From CANMUM01 sp965263365 (GTDB lineage: Bacteria > Pseudomonadota > Alphaproteobacteria > Rhodobacterales > Rhodobacteraceae): a stretch of 64,000 bases of DNA. Shown here one piece after another: positions 25,370 through 34,363 of this stretch; within the stretch, counting starts at the first letter, position 1; the number at the start of each line of letters is the position of its first letter. The position numbers were made by a program, and so were the translations under genes. Where the stretch lies: the NCBI GenBank assembly GCA_965263365.1, contig OZ253672.1, forward strand, positions 1,550,001-1,614,000, given 5' to 3'. Below the pieces are notes generated by a model. The model ran no database searches. It worked only from the letters and a program-made list of their open reading frames with translations, and had not been told where the DNA came from.

Positions 25370-26650
25370 TCAACCAAGCACAGATTTCATATTTTTTGCA
25401 TGACGCTCGACAACTTTCTTCTCACGTGCCACGTCCAAAATAACATAATCTGATTTGTAATTTATGCCCTTTTCATCACGCAAATTTGGAAATAGTGTTT
25501 CAATTTCTTCGCGAGCCTGATCTGAGAGGGTTTTCCAAGACTGTTCTCCGAGGTACAAAGTTTCACTCATCGCACCATCAGCAATAATGACTTCGTGCTT
25601 GTCGCAAAGAATATGGAAATATTCAACACTTTTCACGCTTTCATCAACGAAGATACCCGGAAGCTTTGACAGCTTTTTGGCTGAGATCAAAACACCTTCT
25701 TTTTCAAACATGCGTCTGGTAATTGCAGATGATACAAGCATTCGGTGTTGTGGAGAAACTAGAAGGTCATTTTTGGGCAAACCATATCCAAGTGAGCCCG
25801 CAGTAATACGAATAGGACGCAACTTCGGCGAATCAACAAGTTGACTTTCTGTAACTATTGTTGAAGAAATCCAACGAATAGGTGCGAAGCCATTTTCAGT
25901 CACAACAAGATCACCAGCTTTTAATTTTTCGATCGGGCGCTCTCCTTCAGAGGTTGTAATCATTGTGCCACGAGCAAAACATATCACATCCGCAACATTA
26001 TTCTCTCTAAACGCGCCAACACTTAAACCAGATGTGCTGTAGGTATCTAGAGAAACCAAAGTCGAATCGGTCAACGAAAGGTAAGCTAAGATTGCCTCTA
26101 TTGTGTTATGCGTTCTTCCGGCCTGGTCATAGTCAACAAGTGCGGCTACACGTTGGCCGGATGAATTGGTACCATAAGCGAGAAAAACGCTGGAAGAAGC
26201 CGCGCCACCATTGAAAGATTGGCCATTTTCTGGATTTACCCATCCTGCCGAATCAAGAGCGGTTTTCATATCAACCATAGACACATATCTCGAGTTGCCA
26301 TCTGAATCTTGAACCGTAACGCCACTTAAAGACGTCCCATAAACAGCATAATTATAAGTCGACCCATCGTTCTGACCTACATTCAAGTGTTGAAAATTAT
26401 AGGTTCCATCATATGATGGGTCTTCACTATCAGATAGAGAAAATTGCTGGTTTGGGACATTGTAACCACCAGTTATCATGTTATTGGCACCGGTGCCCTG
26501 TTGTGTCATTGTCGTAGTGCCAACAAAATTAAGAGTCTCGTTACCAAGACCAGCATTTTGCCAATTGTTTGGGTGCTCACTGGGACCTATATACGAATCG
26601 AATGCACCATTCCCAACGCTGAATATGAGTGTGTTTACTGGATTTGCCAT
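25370..26650 (-). CDS. Hint-domain protein, probably secreted
   Basis: A 426-residue protein with an N-terminal region (about 1-225) rich in Asn, Gly, Ser and Thr and no classical signal peptide. A Hint-type domain follows at about 227-370. The Hint domain begins CFARGTMITTSEGERPIEKL, continues with GDLVVTENGFAPIRWI and LLVSPQHRMLV, and has YFHILCDKHEVIIADG near its end, all typical of Rhodobacterales Hint_2 proteins. The leading cysteine is the expected self-cleavage residue. Such proteins are thought to be exported by type I systems and processed; the biological role is unknown. Start ATG with GGAGAATTAACT. It stands alone among pseudogenes but looks intact. Confidence 0.85.
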   Translation of the reverse strand: MANPVNTLIFSVGNGAFDSYIGPSEHPNNWQNAGLGNETLNFVGTTTMTQQGTGANNMITGGYNVPNQQFSLSDSEDPSYDGTYNFQHLNVGQNDGSTYNYAVYGTSLSGVTVQDSDGNSRYVSMVDMKTALDSAGWVNPENGQSFNGGAASSSVFLAYGTNSSGQRVAALVDYDQAGRTHNTIEAILAYLSLTDSTLVSLDTYSTSGLSVGAFRENNVADVICFARGTMITTSEGERPIEKLKAGDLVVTENGFAPIRWISSTIVTESQLVDSPKLRPIRITAGSLGYGLPKNDLLVSPQHRMLVSSAITRRMFEKEGVLISAKKLSKLPGIFVDESVKSVEYFHILCDKHEVIIADGAMSETLYLGEQSWKTLSDQAREEIETLFPNLRDEKGINYKSDYVILDVAREKKVVERHAKNMKSVLG

Positions 26651-27201
26651 AGTTAATTCTCCGATCTCAAATTTATTTTATAAATTTATATTAAAATTTT
26701 ACCGTTCGGTAAATAAAAGTATTTAATTTAAAATACAAGGTTTTTATGATACTATTTTTTAAGGTACTAAAAACGCTGATTAAGCGTCATATCAAGAACA
26801 AAAAGGCGCTTATCTGCAGAGATGTTCGGGCCTTGGGCGCAGAAGAAGCGGGCGACCAAATAACGCGTTAGTTTGCCGCCTGCAAACCTAAGTGCTATCG
26901 CTTTGTGACATTAGATCCTAGGTTGCTTTTCGCTTTTGACAGCGTTGAATATTCGATGCAATAGGTTTTCAGCAAGATTAAAGGCAAGACATTCACCAAT
27001 GCCGGTGTGATGCCACTACAATCATGCAGTGTCGCCCAGTGGATCAGCGTCAAAACTGCCGCATCATAACCACCTCGCTGCAGAAATTTTCATTTGGGGC
27101 CAAGCTTGCGAATGTAGCTCGCCACGAATTTTTTCAGTATTTGACAAGATTACTTTCAACAGAGTTATTTTGCGTTCGTGCTGTTTTACTCACACTGTGA
27201 A
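26651..27201. other. 551-bp stretch without a supportable gene
   Basis: The first 100 bp are very AT-rich and probably hold the promoter of the Hint gene. The rest has scattered stop codons in all frames on both strands and looks like worn coding DNA. No family could be recognised. Confidence 0.45.
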
Positions 27202-28602
27202 TTAGTCATTCCATTCCTCATCTAGCGAATCTGGTGGTGTAAGTTGCCCACAGAAGTCCTGTCGATGAAGATGTATGTTAATTCGAGCTGAATACATTTT
27301 AGGCATAGTTTCGATTGCAAATGCTTGCCCTGCAGCGGTTCCTTCAATTAGTTGCTCGCCCCAAATTCCCAAGTTGCCAGACCACAGGTTACTTTGCACA
27401 ATCCTAGTGACAGCTGTTTGAAATAGGCGTCTATTTTAGCAAGAATATACCGCACTACCTGTTTGTTTCGACTACTTTTGGTGTCCAGTATTTTATTAGT
27501 AAAAGCTGCACTAAACGCTTTGTCTCTTGGATAAACTGGATCTAGTGCCTGTTGAATTTCCTCAGCCGAATCATAGGTTCCCTCGGAAATTACGACCGCA
27601 ACTTTGGAGTATACGCGCTCCTGCTCATTCGCTTGCATGTTACCAATAACGTTATAGCGAAAAGTTAGATTTACTATAGCTTTCAAAACTTTGGAAAATG
27701 CATCAGGTACTTGTCTTTTCACGGCCAATAGCAATCCAAACGGTTTACGAAGATAAGATGTGATTTTCTCATTTTGCAAACGATCATTGATTTTTGACCA
27801 TCGTCTTTCAACATCATCGAGATGTTTGTCGTGTTTTTCATCAGGTGTTTCACGGCTAATGATTGAAAAAAGATAGTTTTTTAGGAGATCTGGTGCGGAG
27901 AGCTTTACTCCCCGCGTATTCAGTGCCTCAAACACTTTGTAGGCGTTTAAATCATCATCAACGGTTATAGTCGTGAAAAATAGACCTCTGCTCGCTTTGT
28001 CAACGAGCGATGCAATAGCGCGTCCCTGATCTTCCTGATCATTTGCGTTTTGGTTTAGATAAGTTAACATATTTTTTCAAACCAATCTGTTGCCTTACGC
28101 ATAAGGTGTTCTGTTGCTTTAATATTTCTAGCAGGCATTGACCCTAACGAAGCAAGATGATCCCGATAATAGTCGTTATTGTTTCTGTTTAGTGTGAGCT
28201 TTGGGCTTACCATCAATGTCACGGCATCTTTTTGTCCAATATATGTGCGACGCAAAACATCCATTCTCTCCCTATTGTTGTCTGCGTCAAGACCTCTACG
28301 CACCTGTTCATCTAGCAATCTCATTGCAGAAAGAACCAGAATTGAAAGCGTAGTCATTCTTTGCTGACCATCAATAATATCTAGCATGCCCCTCCATTTT
28401 GTGGCTGAAGAACTAGATATCCCATATAATGAGATTCATCTTCGGATGACTGAACGAGCTCGAGAATATCTGTCCAAAGGTCTTCCCAATTTTCTTCCGT
28501 CCAACTGTAGTCGCGTTGAAATCGCGGAATTCGAAAAACGCTTCCTTGGGCAAGGAGCTGTTGGTAAGTTTCATTTGAAGTGCTGAAATTGGTTGCCGGC
28601 AT
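27202..28602 (-). pseudogene. DUF262 (GmrS/type IV restriction-like) protein, multiply frameshifted
   Basis: Four successive minus-strand frames add up to one protein. Frame one, from ATG 28602, holds FRIPRFQRDYSWTEENWEDL, the DUF262 entry motif. Frame two starts with DIIDGQQRMTTLSIL, the nucleotide-binding DGQQR motif. Frame three has FEALNTRGVKLSAPDLLKNY. Frame four reads GNLGIWGEQL to a stop at 27202. The joins lie near 28387, 28070 (an A run) and 27399. The DUF1524 region with its EHILP-type nuclease motif is not seen, so an internal deletion is likely. Intact relatives of about 600 residues act in defence against modified phage DNA. This copy cannot be functional. Confidence 0.8.
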
Positions 28603-28766
28603 AGGTGATCCATTATTTTTAGTGATAATGAAACAAGTAGCCTCCAAAATCAAGTGAAGTGAGATCTGACCAAGTCTTCTGGCACCCAAATGGTACCCCG
28701 CGAAAATGGGAGAAATTCGTATGCGTCGAATATCGCGCCTAACGTATTGATATATTTATCTTAAAA

Positions 28767-28841
28767 TGGTGCCCGGGGGCGGATTTGAACCACCGACACG
28801 AGGATTTTCAGTCCACTGCTCTACCCCTGAGCTACCCGGGC
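28767..28841 (-). tRNA. tRNA-Phe (GAA)
   Basis: The minus strand folds as a full cloverleaf. The acceptor stem pairs GCCCGGG with CCCGGGC, the D arm is GCTC...GAGC, the anticodon loop CTGAAAA carries GAA, the T arm is GGTGG-TTCAAAT-CCGCC, and CCA is encoded at the 3' end. The anticodon stem has one U-U mismatch (GTGGA against TCCTC). It lies between the RNase E/G gene and the degenerate DUF262 region, the usual Rhodobacterales place after infA-maf. Confidence 0.96.
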
Positions 28842-28845
28842 GGGG

Positions 28846-28863
28846 AAACGCAATTCTGCGTTT
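28846..28863 (-). terminator. Short hairpin between RNase E/G gene and tRNA-Phe
   Basis: AAACGCA/TGCGTTT, a 7-bp perfect stem with a 4-nt loop, just 5' of the tRNA. It has no U run; it could be a processing site or weak attenuator. Confidence 0.35.
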
Positions 28864-28921
28864 AGGTGGCGACGTTTTAGGCTAAGGAGCGCCAACTGTC
28901 TAGAGGTAAACTTATCCTTTT

Positions 28922-29944
28922 TTATAAATTTTCCATTTGCTCTAAAAAACGCTTAGGCAAAGGAAGGCGTTTATGGCTTATTGTTGCCTCTAGCAAGCCG
29001 AGCGGACCAAATCCGCGAAAATTAACTTGCAATCTTTTTTGACGCGCAAGCTTTACAAAACGCTCGCCAACATTCTTTTGAGCGCTCTGGGGCATTGGAG
29101 CAAAATCAACCAATAATTGTCCGCCTAAACCCATCATATTAAGAGCGTCTAATATCACCTCAACCGCTTCACGATTTACATTTCGTTGTGCCTGCGCGGA
29201 AAGATTGGATTTAGTATTCACATCAACTGTGACGGCAGCACGTGTCTTTTCGACATATACAGTTCCGCCTGAACTCAACTGGATGGGCGTTCTCACATTT
29301 GAGAAAAGCGCTTCCTTGAGAATTTCGGGAAACGCCTCCATAAATTGAATTTTGCCATATCCCCATTCCATAAGGGCGCGCGATGTTTTTATTTCAGCTG
29401 GGACAACCAAACCACTCTTTTTCCCTTGAGTAACTATGTTCAATTGATCGACCAATTTCTTAATTTCATCTAGAATTTGATCAAATTTAGCGAATTCTGC
29501 TTCGGAGCGAATTATCAGCCCACAATCTTCAGGGAGAATTTTTCTAATGTCTCCAATTTGATCTTCTGTAAGAATTGAAGTTGTTGCTTTTCGAGACTGA
29601 TTAACACCTACACGACCTGGCGTAAGTACAGTGTAAATTCCTCGATAGTCGATTTGATCACTAACACGAGCAGGTTTTTCATCACTCGCATATTGTACAA
29701 TTTGGACGGCAATTTCCTTTCCTTCAGCATAATTTTTCTTCGTTCTCAAAAACGCCTTCTGCGTGCCGAGATCAACAAAAATACCACCCATTCCCTTAAT
29801 ATTGCGTTCACATTTCGCAATATATATCGCTCCTACGTCACTCACCCCATCGCGCGTTGTTAAAAAGCAATCTAAAATTTCCGTGCCGTTCATCAGCGCA
29901 TAAAAATAAAAATTTTGAAAGGGTACTATATAAATATCGCGCAT
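28922..29944 (-). CDS. Ribonuclease E/G family protein
   Basis: Single-strand endoribonuclease of the RNase E/G family, involved in RNA processing. At 340 residues it is a short form, as found after maf in Rhodobacterales. It has an S1-like N-terminal part with GAIYIAKCERNIKGMGGIFV, then the catalytic region with TVDVNTKSN and LLVDFAP, which carry the two metal-binding aspartates. ATG 29944 overlaps the maf stop as TGATG, so the genes are translationally coupled. The zinc-ribbon gene yacG, often next in this order, is not present before the tRNA. Confidence 0.85.
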   Translation of the reverse strand: MRDIYIVPFQNFYFYALMNGTEILDCFLTTRDGVSDVGAIYIAKCERNIKGMGGIFVDLGTQKAFLRTKKNYAEGKEIAVQIVQYASDEKPARVSDQIDYRGIYTVLTPGRVGVNQSRKATTSILTEDQIGDIRKILPEDCGLIIRSEAEFAKFDQILDEIKKLVDQLNIVTQGKKSGLVVPAEIKTSRALMEWGYGKIQFMEAFPEILKEALFSNVRTPIQLSSGGTVYVEKTRAAVTVDVNTKSNLSAQAQRNVNREAVEVILDALNMMGLGGQLLVDFAPMPQSAQKNVGERFVKLARQKRLQVNFRGFGPLGLLEATISHKRLPLPKRFLEQMENL

Positions 29945-30492
29945 CAAGCATGCTCTCTGAGTAAACTTGCGGTCTCATATAAAGGCAGTCCCACGACTGC
30001 GGAATAACTCCCTTGGATCCAGCTGACAAAAGAACCTGCCAATCCTTGAATAGCATATGCGCCCGCCTTGCCTTTCCATTCGCCACTTTCCAAGTAAAAA
30101 TCGACTTCACGCGCAGTGAGAGGCTTAAACTTTACCTTCGTTTCTACGTGACGAGAATATATTTTCGAAGACTTTTTAAGGGCAACACATGTAATAACCT
30201 TATGACGGCGCCCCGATAGTTTTAACAGCATTTCGCGTGCTTGCTTCGCACTTTGAGGTTGTCCTAAAATCCTTCGTCCACAAATTACCGCAGTGTCAGC
30301 CGCAAGCACAGGAAGCTCGTGATCAATTGCGTAAGCCTTTTCATGCGCCATTCGCTTCACATAACACCGCGGATTTTCTTTCTTGCGCGGTGCTTCGTCA
30401 ATGTTAGCTGGAATCATTTCAATCGGGGGGGAGGTAATTTGCTTGAGCAGTTCAAGGCGTCTTGGTGACGCCGACGCAAGCACAAAGCGCAT
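29944..30492 (-). CDS. maf: Maf family nucleoside triphosphate pyrophosphatase
   Basis: House-cleaning enzyme that hydrolyses non-canonical nucleotides such as dTTP, UTP or modified pyrimidines. The 182 residues show the N-terminal LASASPRRLELL loop, the catalytic AADTAVI segment near residue 65, the LSGRRHKVIT motif and GKAGAYAIQG near 143. The ATG overlaps the infA stop as TAATG and the stop overlaps the RNase gene as TGATG. The three genes thus form one unit, infA-maf-RNase E/G. Confidence 0.94.
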   Translation of the reverse strand: MRFVLASASPRRLELLKQITSPPIEMIPANIDEAPRKKENPRCYVKRMAHEKAYAIDHELPVLAADTAVICGRRILGQPQSAKQAREMLLKLSGRRHKVITCVALKKSSKIYSRHVETKVKFKPLTAREVDFYLESGEWKGKAGAYAIQGLAGSFVSWIQGSYSAVVGLPLYETASLLREHA

Positions 30493-30710
30493 TATTTATA
30501 ACGATAGTTTATACGACCTTTAGTAAGGTCATAAGGTGTCATTTCGACTTGCACTTTATCGCCGGCGAGGACTCGAATACGATTTTTTCGCATTTTGCCC
30601 GCAGTATGTGCAATAATTGTATGTCCATTTTCCAATTCAACTTTAAACGTCGCATTGGGAAGTAATTCCACTACTGTGCCTGGAAACTCCAAAATATCTT
30701 CTTTAGCCAT
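30492..30710 (-). CDS. infA: Translation initiation factor IF-1
   Basis: Essential factor that binds the ribosomal A site during initiation. The 72-residue OB fold is complete: MAKEDILEFPGTVVELLPNA, then HTIIAHTAGKMRKNRIRVL, ending in GRINYRYK. First gene of the infA-maf-RNase unit; its own promoter should lie in the 87-bp AT-rich gap behind the KAS III-type gene. Confidence 0.97.
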   Translation of the reverse strand: MAKEDILEFPGTVVELLPNATFKVELENGHTIIAHTAGKMRKNRIRVLAGDKVQVEMTPYDLTKGRINYRYK

Positions 30711-30797
30711 AAATTCCTCTCATAGTGTGCGTATGAACGCACAGATTTGCGCCTTGTATATAAGCCTTTATAAAAATATAGCAAGGCTCACAAATGC

Positions 30798-31928
30798 TTA
30801 CGCCATAAATTTTAACAACACAGAACCAACGGAATAACCCGCGCCAAAAGAGCAAATCAGACTGATTTCATCTTGTAAAAAGCCTTCGCTATGCTTGTGA
30901 AAAGCGATAATCGAACCCGCAGATGATGTATTGGCATAGTCTTGCAAGATATTAGGCTGCTCTTCCCTTTCCGGCACACGCCCGAAAACCTTTCTACCAA
31001 TGAGATCATTCATAGATTGGTTGGCCTGATGAAGCCAAATCCGTTTGAGCTGTTTTCCATCAATCTCAGTTTCTTCAAAGTGATCGGCAATATGCGCACT
31101 CACAAGCGGAACGACTTCTTTAAAAACTTTTCGGCCATTTTGCATAAATTGCATATCTCGCTGATCCGTAAGCCCTTGCGGATAGCAGCGCCTTAAAAAG
31201 CCATTGTTATTTCGTATGTTATTCGAATAAACAGTCGCACATTTCATTGACAAAATTTCAAAATGCGACCCGTGCGCATCTTCCGCTCTTTCGAGAATAA
31301 CAGCGGTTGCAACATCTCCAAAAATAAAGTGGCAATCGCGATCGCGCCACTCAAGATGTCCTGAAGTTACCTCGGGACTCACAACAATTGCCCGTCTTGC
31401 GGATCCAGAGCGCACCATATCTGCAGCAGCCTGTATCCCAAAAGTTGCCGAAGAACACGCAACATTCACATCAAATGCAAAGCCTTGTGCACCGAGTAAA
31501 TGCTGAACTTCAACCGCCAAAGCAGGATATGCTCGTTCTAAATTTGAGCAGGCAACAATAACCGCATCAATTTGCTCTCCTGAGACTTGAGCGCGTTCCA
31601 ACGCCTCATGACAAGCCTTCACGCTCATTTCGGCAAGTAATGAAGGTTCATCATCAGACCGCTTTCTTAATTTTGGATACATTCGATTCGGATCAAGCAC
31701 ACCTTCTTTATCGATGACATAACGCTGCTTAATACCTGAGGCTTTTTCAATAAATTCAGAACTCGAATAAGCAAGAGGCTCCATCTCACCAAGTTCAATC
31801 GCTTTCGCATTTTTTGAATTTTGAATATCAACATATGCATTAAAACTTTCAACAAGCTCATCATTCGTAATGATATTTTGAGGCGTGAAAAGCCCAGTTG
31901 CAGAAATAACCGCCTTGTGCATATCCAT
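30798..31928 (-). CDS. 3-oxoacyl-ACP synthase III family protein, long form
   Basis: Thiolase-fold condensing enzyme related to FabH, 376 residues, longer than classical FabH (about 320). The Cys-His-Asn triad is present: Cys in VNVACSSATFG, His in LHQANQSMND and Asn in YANTSSAGSI. The extra N-terminal part (about 30-90) is typical of the long alphaproteobacterial group. It probably starts or extends fatty acids from a non-standard acyl-CoA, but the substrate cannot be read from the sequence. ATG 31928 has AAGGAATA. It is downstream of maeB on the same strand with a 58-bp gap. Confidence 0.85.
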   Translation of the reverse strand: MDMHKAVISATGLFTPQNIITNDELVESFNAYVDIQNSKNAKAIELGEMEPLAYSSSEFIEKASGIKQRYVIDKEGVLDPNRMYPKLRKRSDDEPSLLAEMSVKACHEALERAQVSGEQIDAVIVACSNLERAYPALAVEVQHLLGAQGFAFDVNVACSSATFGIQAAADMVRSGSARRAIVVSPEVTSGHLEWRDRDCHFIFGDVATAVILERAEDAHGSHFEILSMKCATVYSNNIRNNNGFLRRCYPQGLTDQRDMQFMQNGRKVFKEVVPLVSAHIADHFEETEIDGKQLKRIWLHQANQSMNDLIGRKVFGRVPEREEQPNILQDYANTSSAGSIIAFHKHSEGFLQDEISLICSFGAGYSVGSVLLKFMA

Positions 31929-31986
31929 TATTCCTTTTCTCTCAGTCTACTTTCAAAACTCTCATTAGGTCAATAACATCGAAAAT

Positions 31987-34272
31987 CTAATCATAATGAC
32001 TGACAGGTGTTCCCGCGAGCGCAGTAATATTCAACAATCCACGTGATGTTATACCATTCGTCACAATATGTGCTTTATTACCCATTCCCATCAATATGGG
32101 CCCAACCTCGAGCGCATTCCCTCTCATTTTTAGAATATTGCGCACTCCAGAAGCCGTATCAGTATTCGCAAATATAAGACAATTCGCTCGACCAGTTAGT
32201 CGATTATTTGGTAAAATTCGCGCGCGCAACTCAGGGTCTAAGGCCAAATCGAGCGGCATTTCGCCTTCATATTCAAAGTCGAGATCCATTTGATCGAGTG
32301 CGCTCATGGCTTCACGCATACGCTCGCCTGAACCCACATTCAAAGAGCCAAACATAGAATGCGAACACAATGCAATTTTGGGTGCTAAGCCAAATCTTTT
32401 GATATGTCTCGCTGCTGAAACCGCTATATTTGCAATTTCAGGGCCTGTAGGTTCAGGAAAAACCTGCGTGTCCGCAATAAACAAAGCGCCCAAGTCATCA
32501 AGCATCATTGAGAGCGCGCCGCATGGTTTCAAACCTCGCCCATAACCTAAAATTTGACGCACATAATTCAAATGCCAGAGATACTGACCAAATGTTCCAC
32601 AAATCAAACTATCCGCTTCTTCTCTATGCACCATAACAGCTCCAATGGCTGTCGTGTTCGTACGCATAACCGTTTGTGCAAGATCCGGCGTCACACCTTT
32701 TCGTGACATACACTCATGATATGTTTGCCAATATTCGCGGTATCGTGGATCGTCGAGCGGATTAACCACTTCGAACGGAGGTAACTCTATTCCTTCCGCT
32801 TGCGCACGGTGCTCAATTACCTCTGGACGGCCAATTAAAATCGGCACATCACCAGTTTCATCATGTGCTGCCGCTGCTGCACGCAGTACGCGAACGTCTT
32901 CGCCTTCAGCGAAGACAATTCGACGGCTCATAGACCTCGCCACTTCAAATACAGGCTTCATAATCAAACTTGTTTTGACAACCGAGCCTTGAAGCGCTTC
33001 TACATATGCGTCCATATCCTCTATTGGCTGTCGCGCAACACCGCTGGCCATCGCGGCTTTTGCAACCGCAGGCGCAATTTGAGACAAAAGACGTGGATCA
33101 AAAGGCTTAGGAATTAGATATTCTGCGCCAAAAGTGAGCGCCTCACCTTGATAAGCCGCAGCAGCTTCTGCCGAAGAGGGCGCACGTGCGAGCTCTGCAA
33201 TTGCCTGAACGGCGGCGAGCTCCATTTCTTTATTAATTTCCACTGCCCCACAATCTAACGCGCCCCGAAACAAAAATGGGAAACATAAAACATTATTGAC
33301 CTGATTTGGAAAGTCTGAACGGCCCGTTGCCATAATCACTTCAGGTGCAACTTTCTGCGCCTCTTTTGGCATTATTTCGGGCGTTGGGTTTGCCAGTGCA
33401 AATACGATCGGCTTTTGCGCCATCTTGCCAACCATTGCAGGTTTTAGAACATTCGGCCCAGATAGACCAAGAAAAAAATCAGCCCCTGTGATGATTTCTC
33501 CGAGTGATCTTGCCTCATTACCTTGCGCAAATTCTTCTTTTTGCGGCGTCATATCTTTCTTACGCCCTTTAAATACAAGCCCCTCTAAATCACAAAGATA
33601 AATATTCTCACGCTTAGCTCCGAGCTTTATTAGCATATTCAAGCACGCAATCCCAGCCGCCCCACCGCCAGTTGAGACAATTTTGATATCTTCAATTTTT
33701 TTATTCGCAAGATGAATTGCGTTGATCGCAGCCGCCCCAACTGTGATTGCCGTTCCATGCTGGTCATCATGAAACACCGGAATTCCCATTCTTTTTCGAC
33801 AAATTTCTTCAACGATAAAACAGTCAGGCGCTTTAATATCCTCAAGGTTAATGGCACCAAAACTCGGCTCTAGCGCGCAAACAATTTCGGCGAGTCGCTG
33901 CGGATCTGATTCATTTACTTCAATATCAAAGCAATCAATATTCGCGAACTTTTTAAAAAGTACCGCTTTACCTTCCATCACAGGTTTAGAAGCCAAAGCG
34001 CCAATATTTCCAAGACCCAGTACCGCAGACCCATTTGAAACAACGGCAACCAGATTCCCACGAGCCGTATATCGAGAGGCCATTGAGGGATCCGATTTAA
34101 TCTCGATACACGCTTCAGCAACACCGGGGCTATAAGCACGTGCCAAGTCTCTTTGGGTCGCTAGTGGTTTTGTGGGACGAACTTCTAATTTTCCTGGTCT
34201 TGGAAACTCATGATACTCCAAGGCCAGTTTTTTATTTCGTAGGGCGTCTTTATCATCAAATTTAGCTGTCAT
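31987..34272 (-). CDS. maeB: NADP-dependent malic enzyme with phosphotransacetylase-like domain
   Basis: Converts malate to pyruvate with reduction of NADP, linking the TCA cycle to acetyl-CoA and gluconeogenesis. The catalytic half (about 1-430) has RAYSPGVAEAC, the YTARGNLVAVVSNGSAVLG segment, FHDDQHGTAI and the nucleotide-binding STGGGAAGIACLN. The C-terminal half (about 430-761) is related to phosphotransacetylase (RIVFAEGEDVRVLRAA, GSGERMREA) and is thought to be regulatory in such MaeB proteins. 761 residues is the standard size for this two-domain form. Monocistronic or first gene before the KAS III-type gene. Confidence 0.95.
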   Translation of the reverse strand: MTAKFDDKDALRNKKLALEYHEFPRPGKLEVRPTKPLATQRDLARAYSPGVAEACIEIKSDPSMASRYTARGNLVAVVSNGSAVLGLGNIGALASKPVMEGKAVLFKKFANIDCFDIEVNESDPQRLAEIVCALEPSFGAINLEDIKAPDCFIVEEICRKRMGIPVFHDDQHGTAITVGAAAINAIHLANKKIEDIKIVSTGGGAAGIACLNMLIKLGAKRENIYLCDLEGLVFKGRKKDMTPQKEEFAQGNEARSLGEIITGADFFLGLSGPNVLKPAMVGKMAQKPIVFALANPTPEIMPKEAQKVAPEVIMATGRSDFPNQVNNVLCFPFLFRGALDCGAVEINKEMELAAVQAIAELARAPSSAEAAAAYQGEALTFGAEYLIPKPFDPRLLSQIAPAVAKAAMASGVARQPIEDMDAYVEALQGSVVKTSLIMKPVFEVARSMSRRIVFAEGEDVRVLRAAAAAHDETGDVPILIGRPEVIEHRAQAEGIELPPFEVVNPLDDPRYREYWQTYHECMSRKGVTPDLAQTVMRTNTTAIGAVMVHREEADSLICGTFGQYLWHLNYVRQILGYGRGLKPCGALSMMLDDLGALFIADTQVFPEPTGPEIANIAVSAARHIKRFGLAPKIALCSHSMFGSLNVGSGERMREAMSALDQMDLDFEYEGEMPLDLALDPELRARILPNNRLTGRANCLIFANTDTASGVRNILKMRGNALEVGPILMGMGNKAHIVTNGITSRGLLNITALAGTPVSHYD

Positions 34273-34363
34273 TTCTTATTCTTTATTCGTTTCGACTGAC
34301 TGATACACATCTGAGCAAAAAATGAAAGCTGAAACCCATAATTTATGACCCCGCAAGTTAACC

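Noticed and set aside
26740..27180. Possible worn transposase or regulator before the DUF262 remnant
   Set aside because: Six-frame reading gives only short fragments with stops; nothing could be assigned.
28680..28766. Search for a copy of the tRNA-Phe 3' end as an attachment site
   Set aside because: No repeat of the tRNA end was found between 23.5 and 28.7 kb, and no integrase gene is visible.
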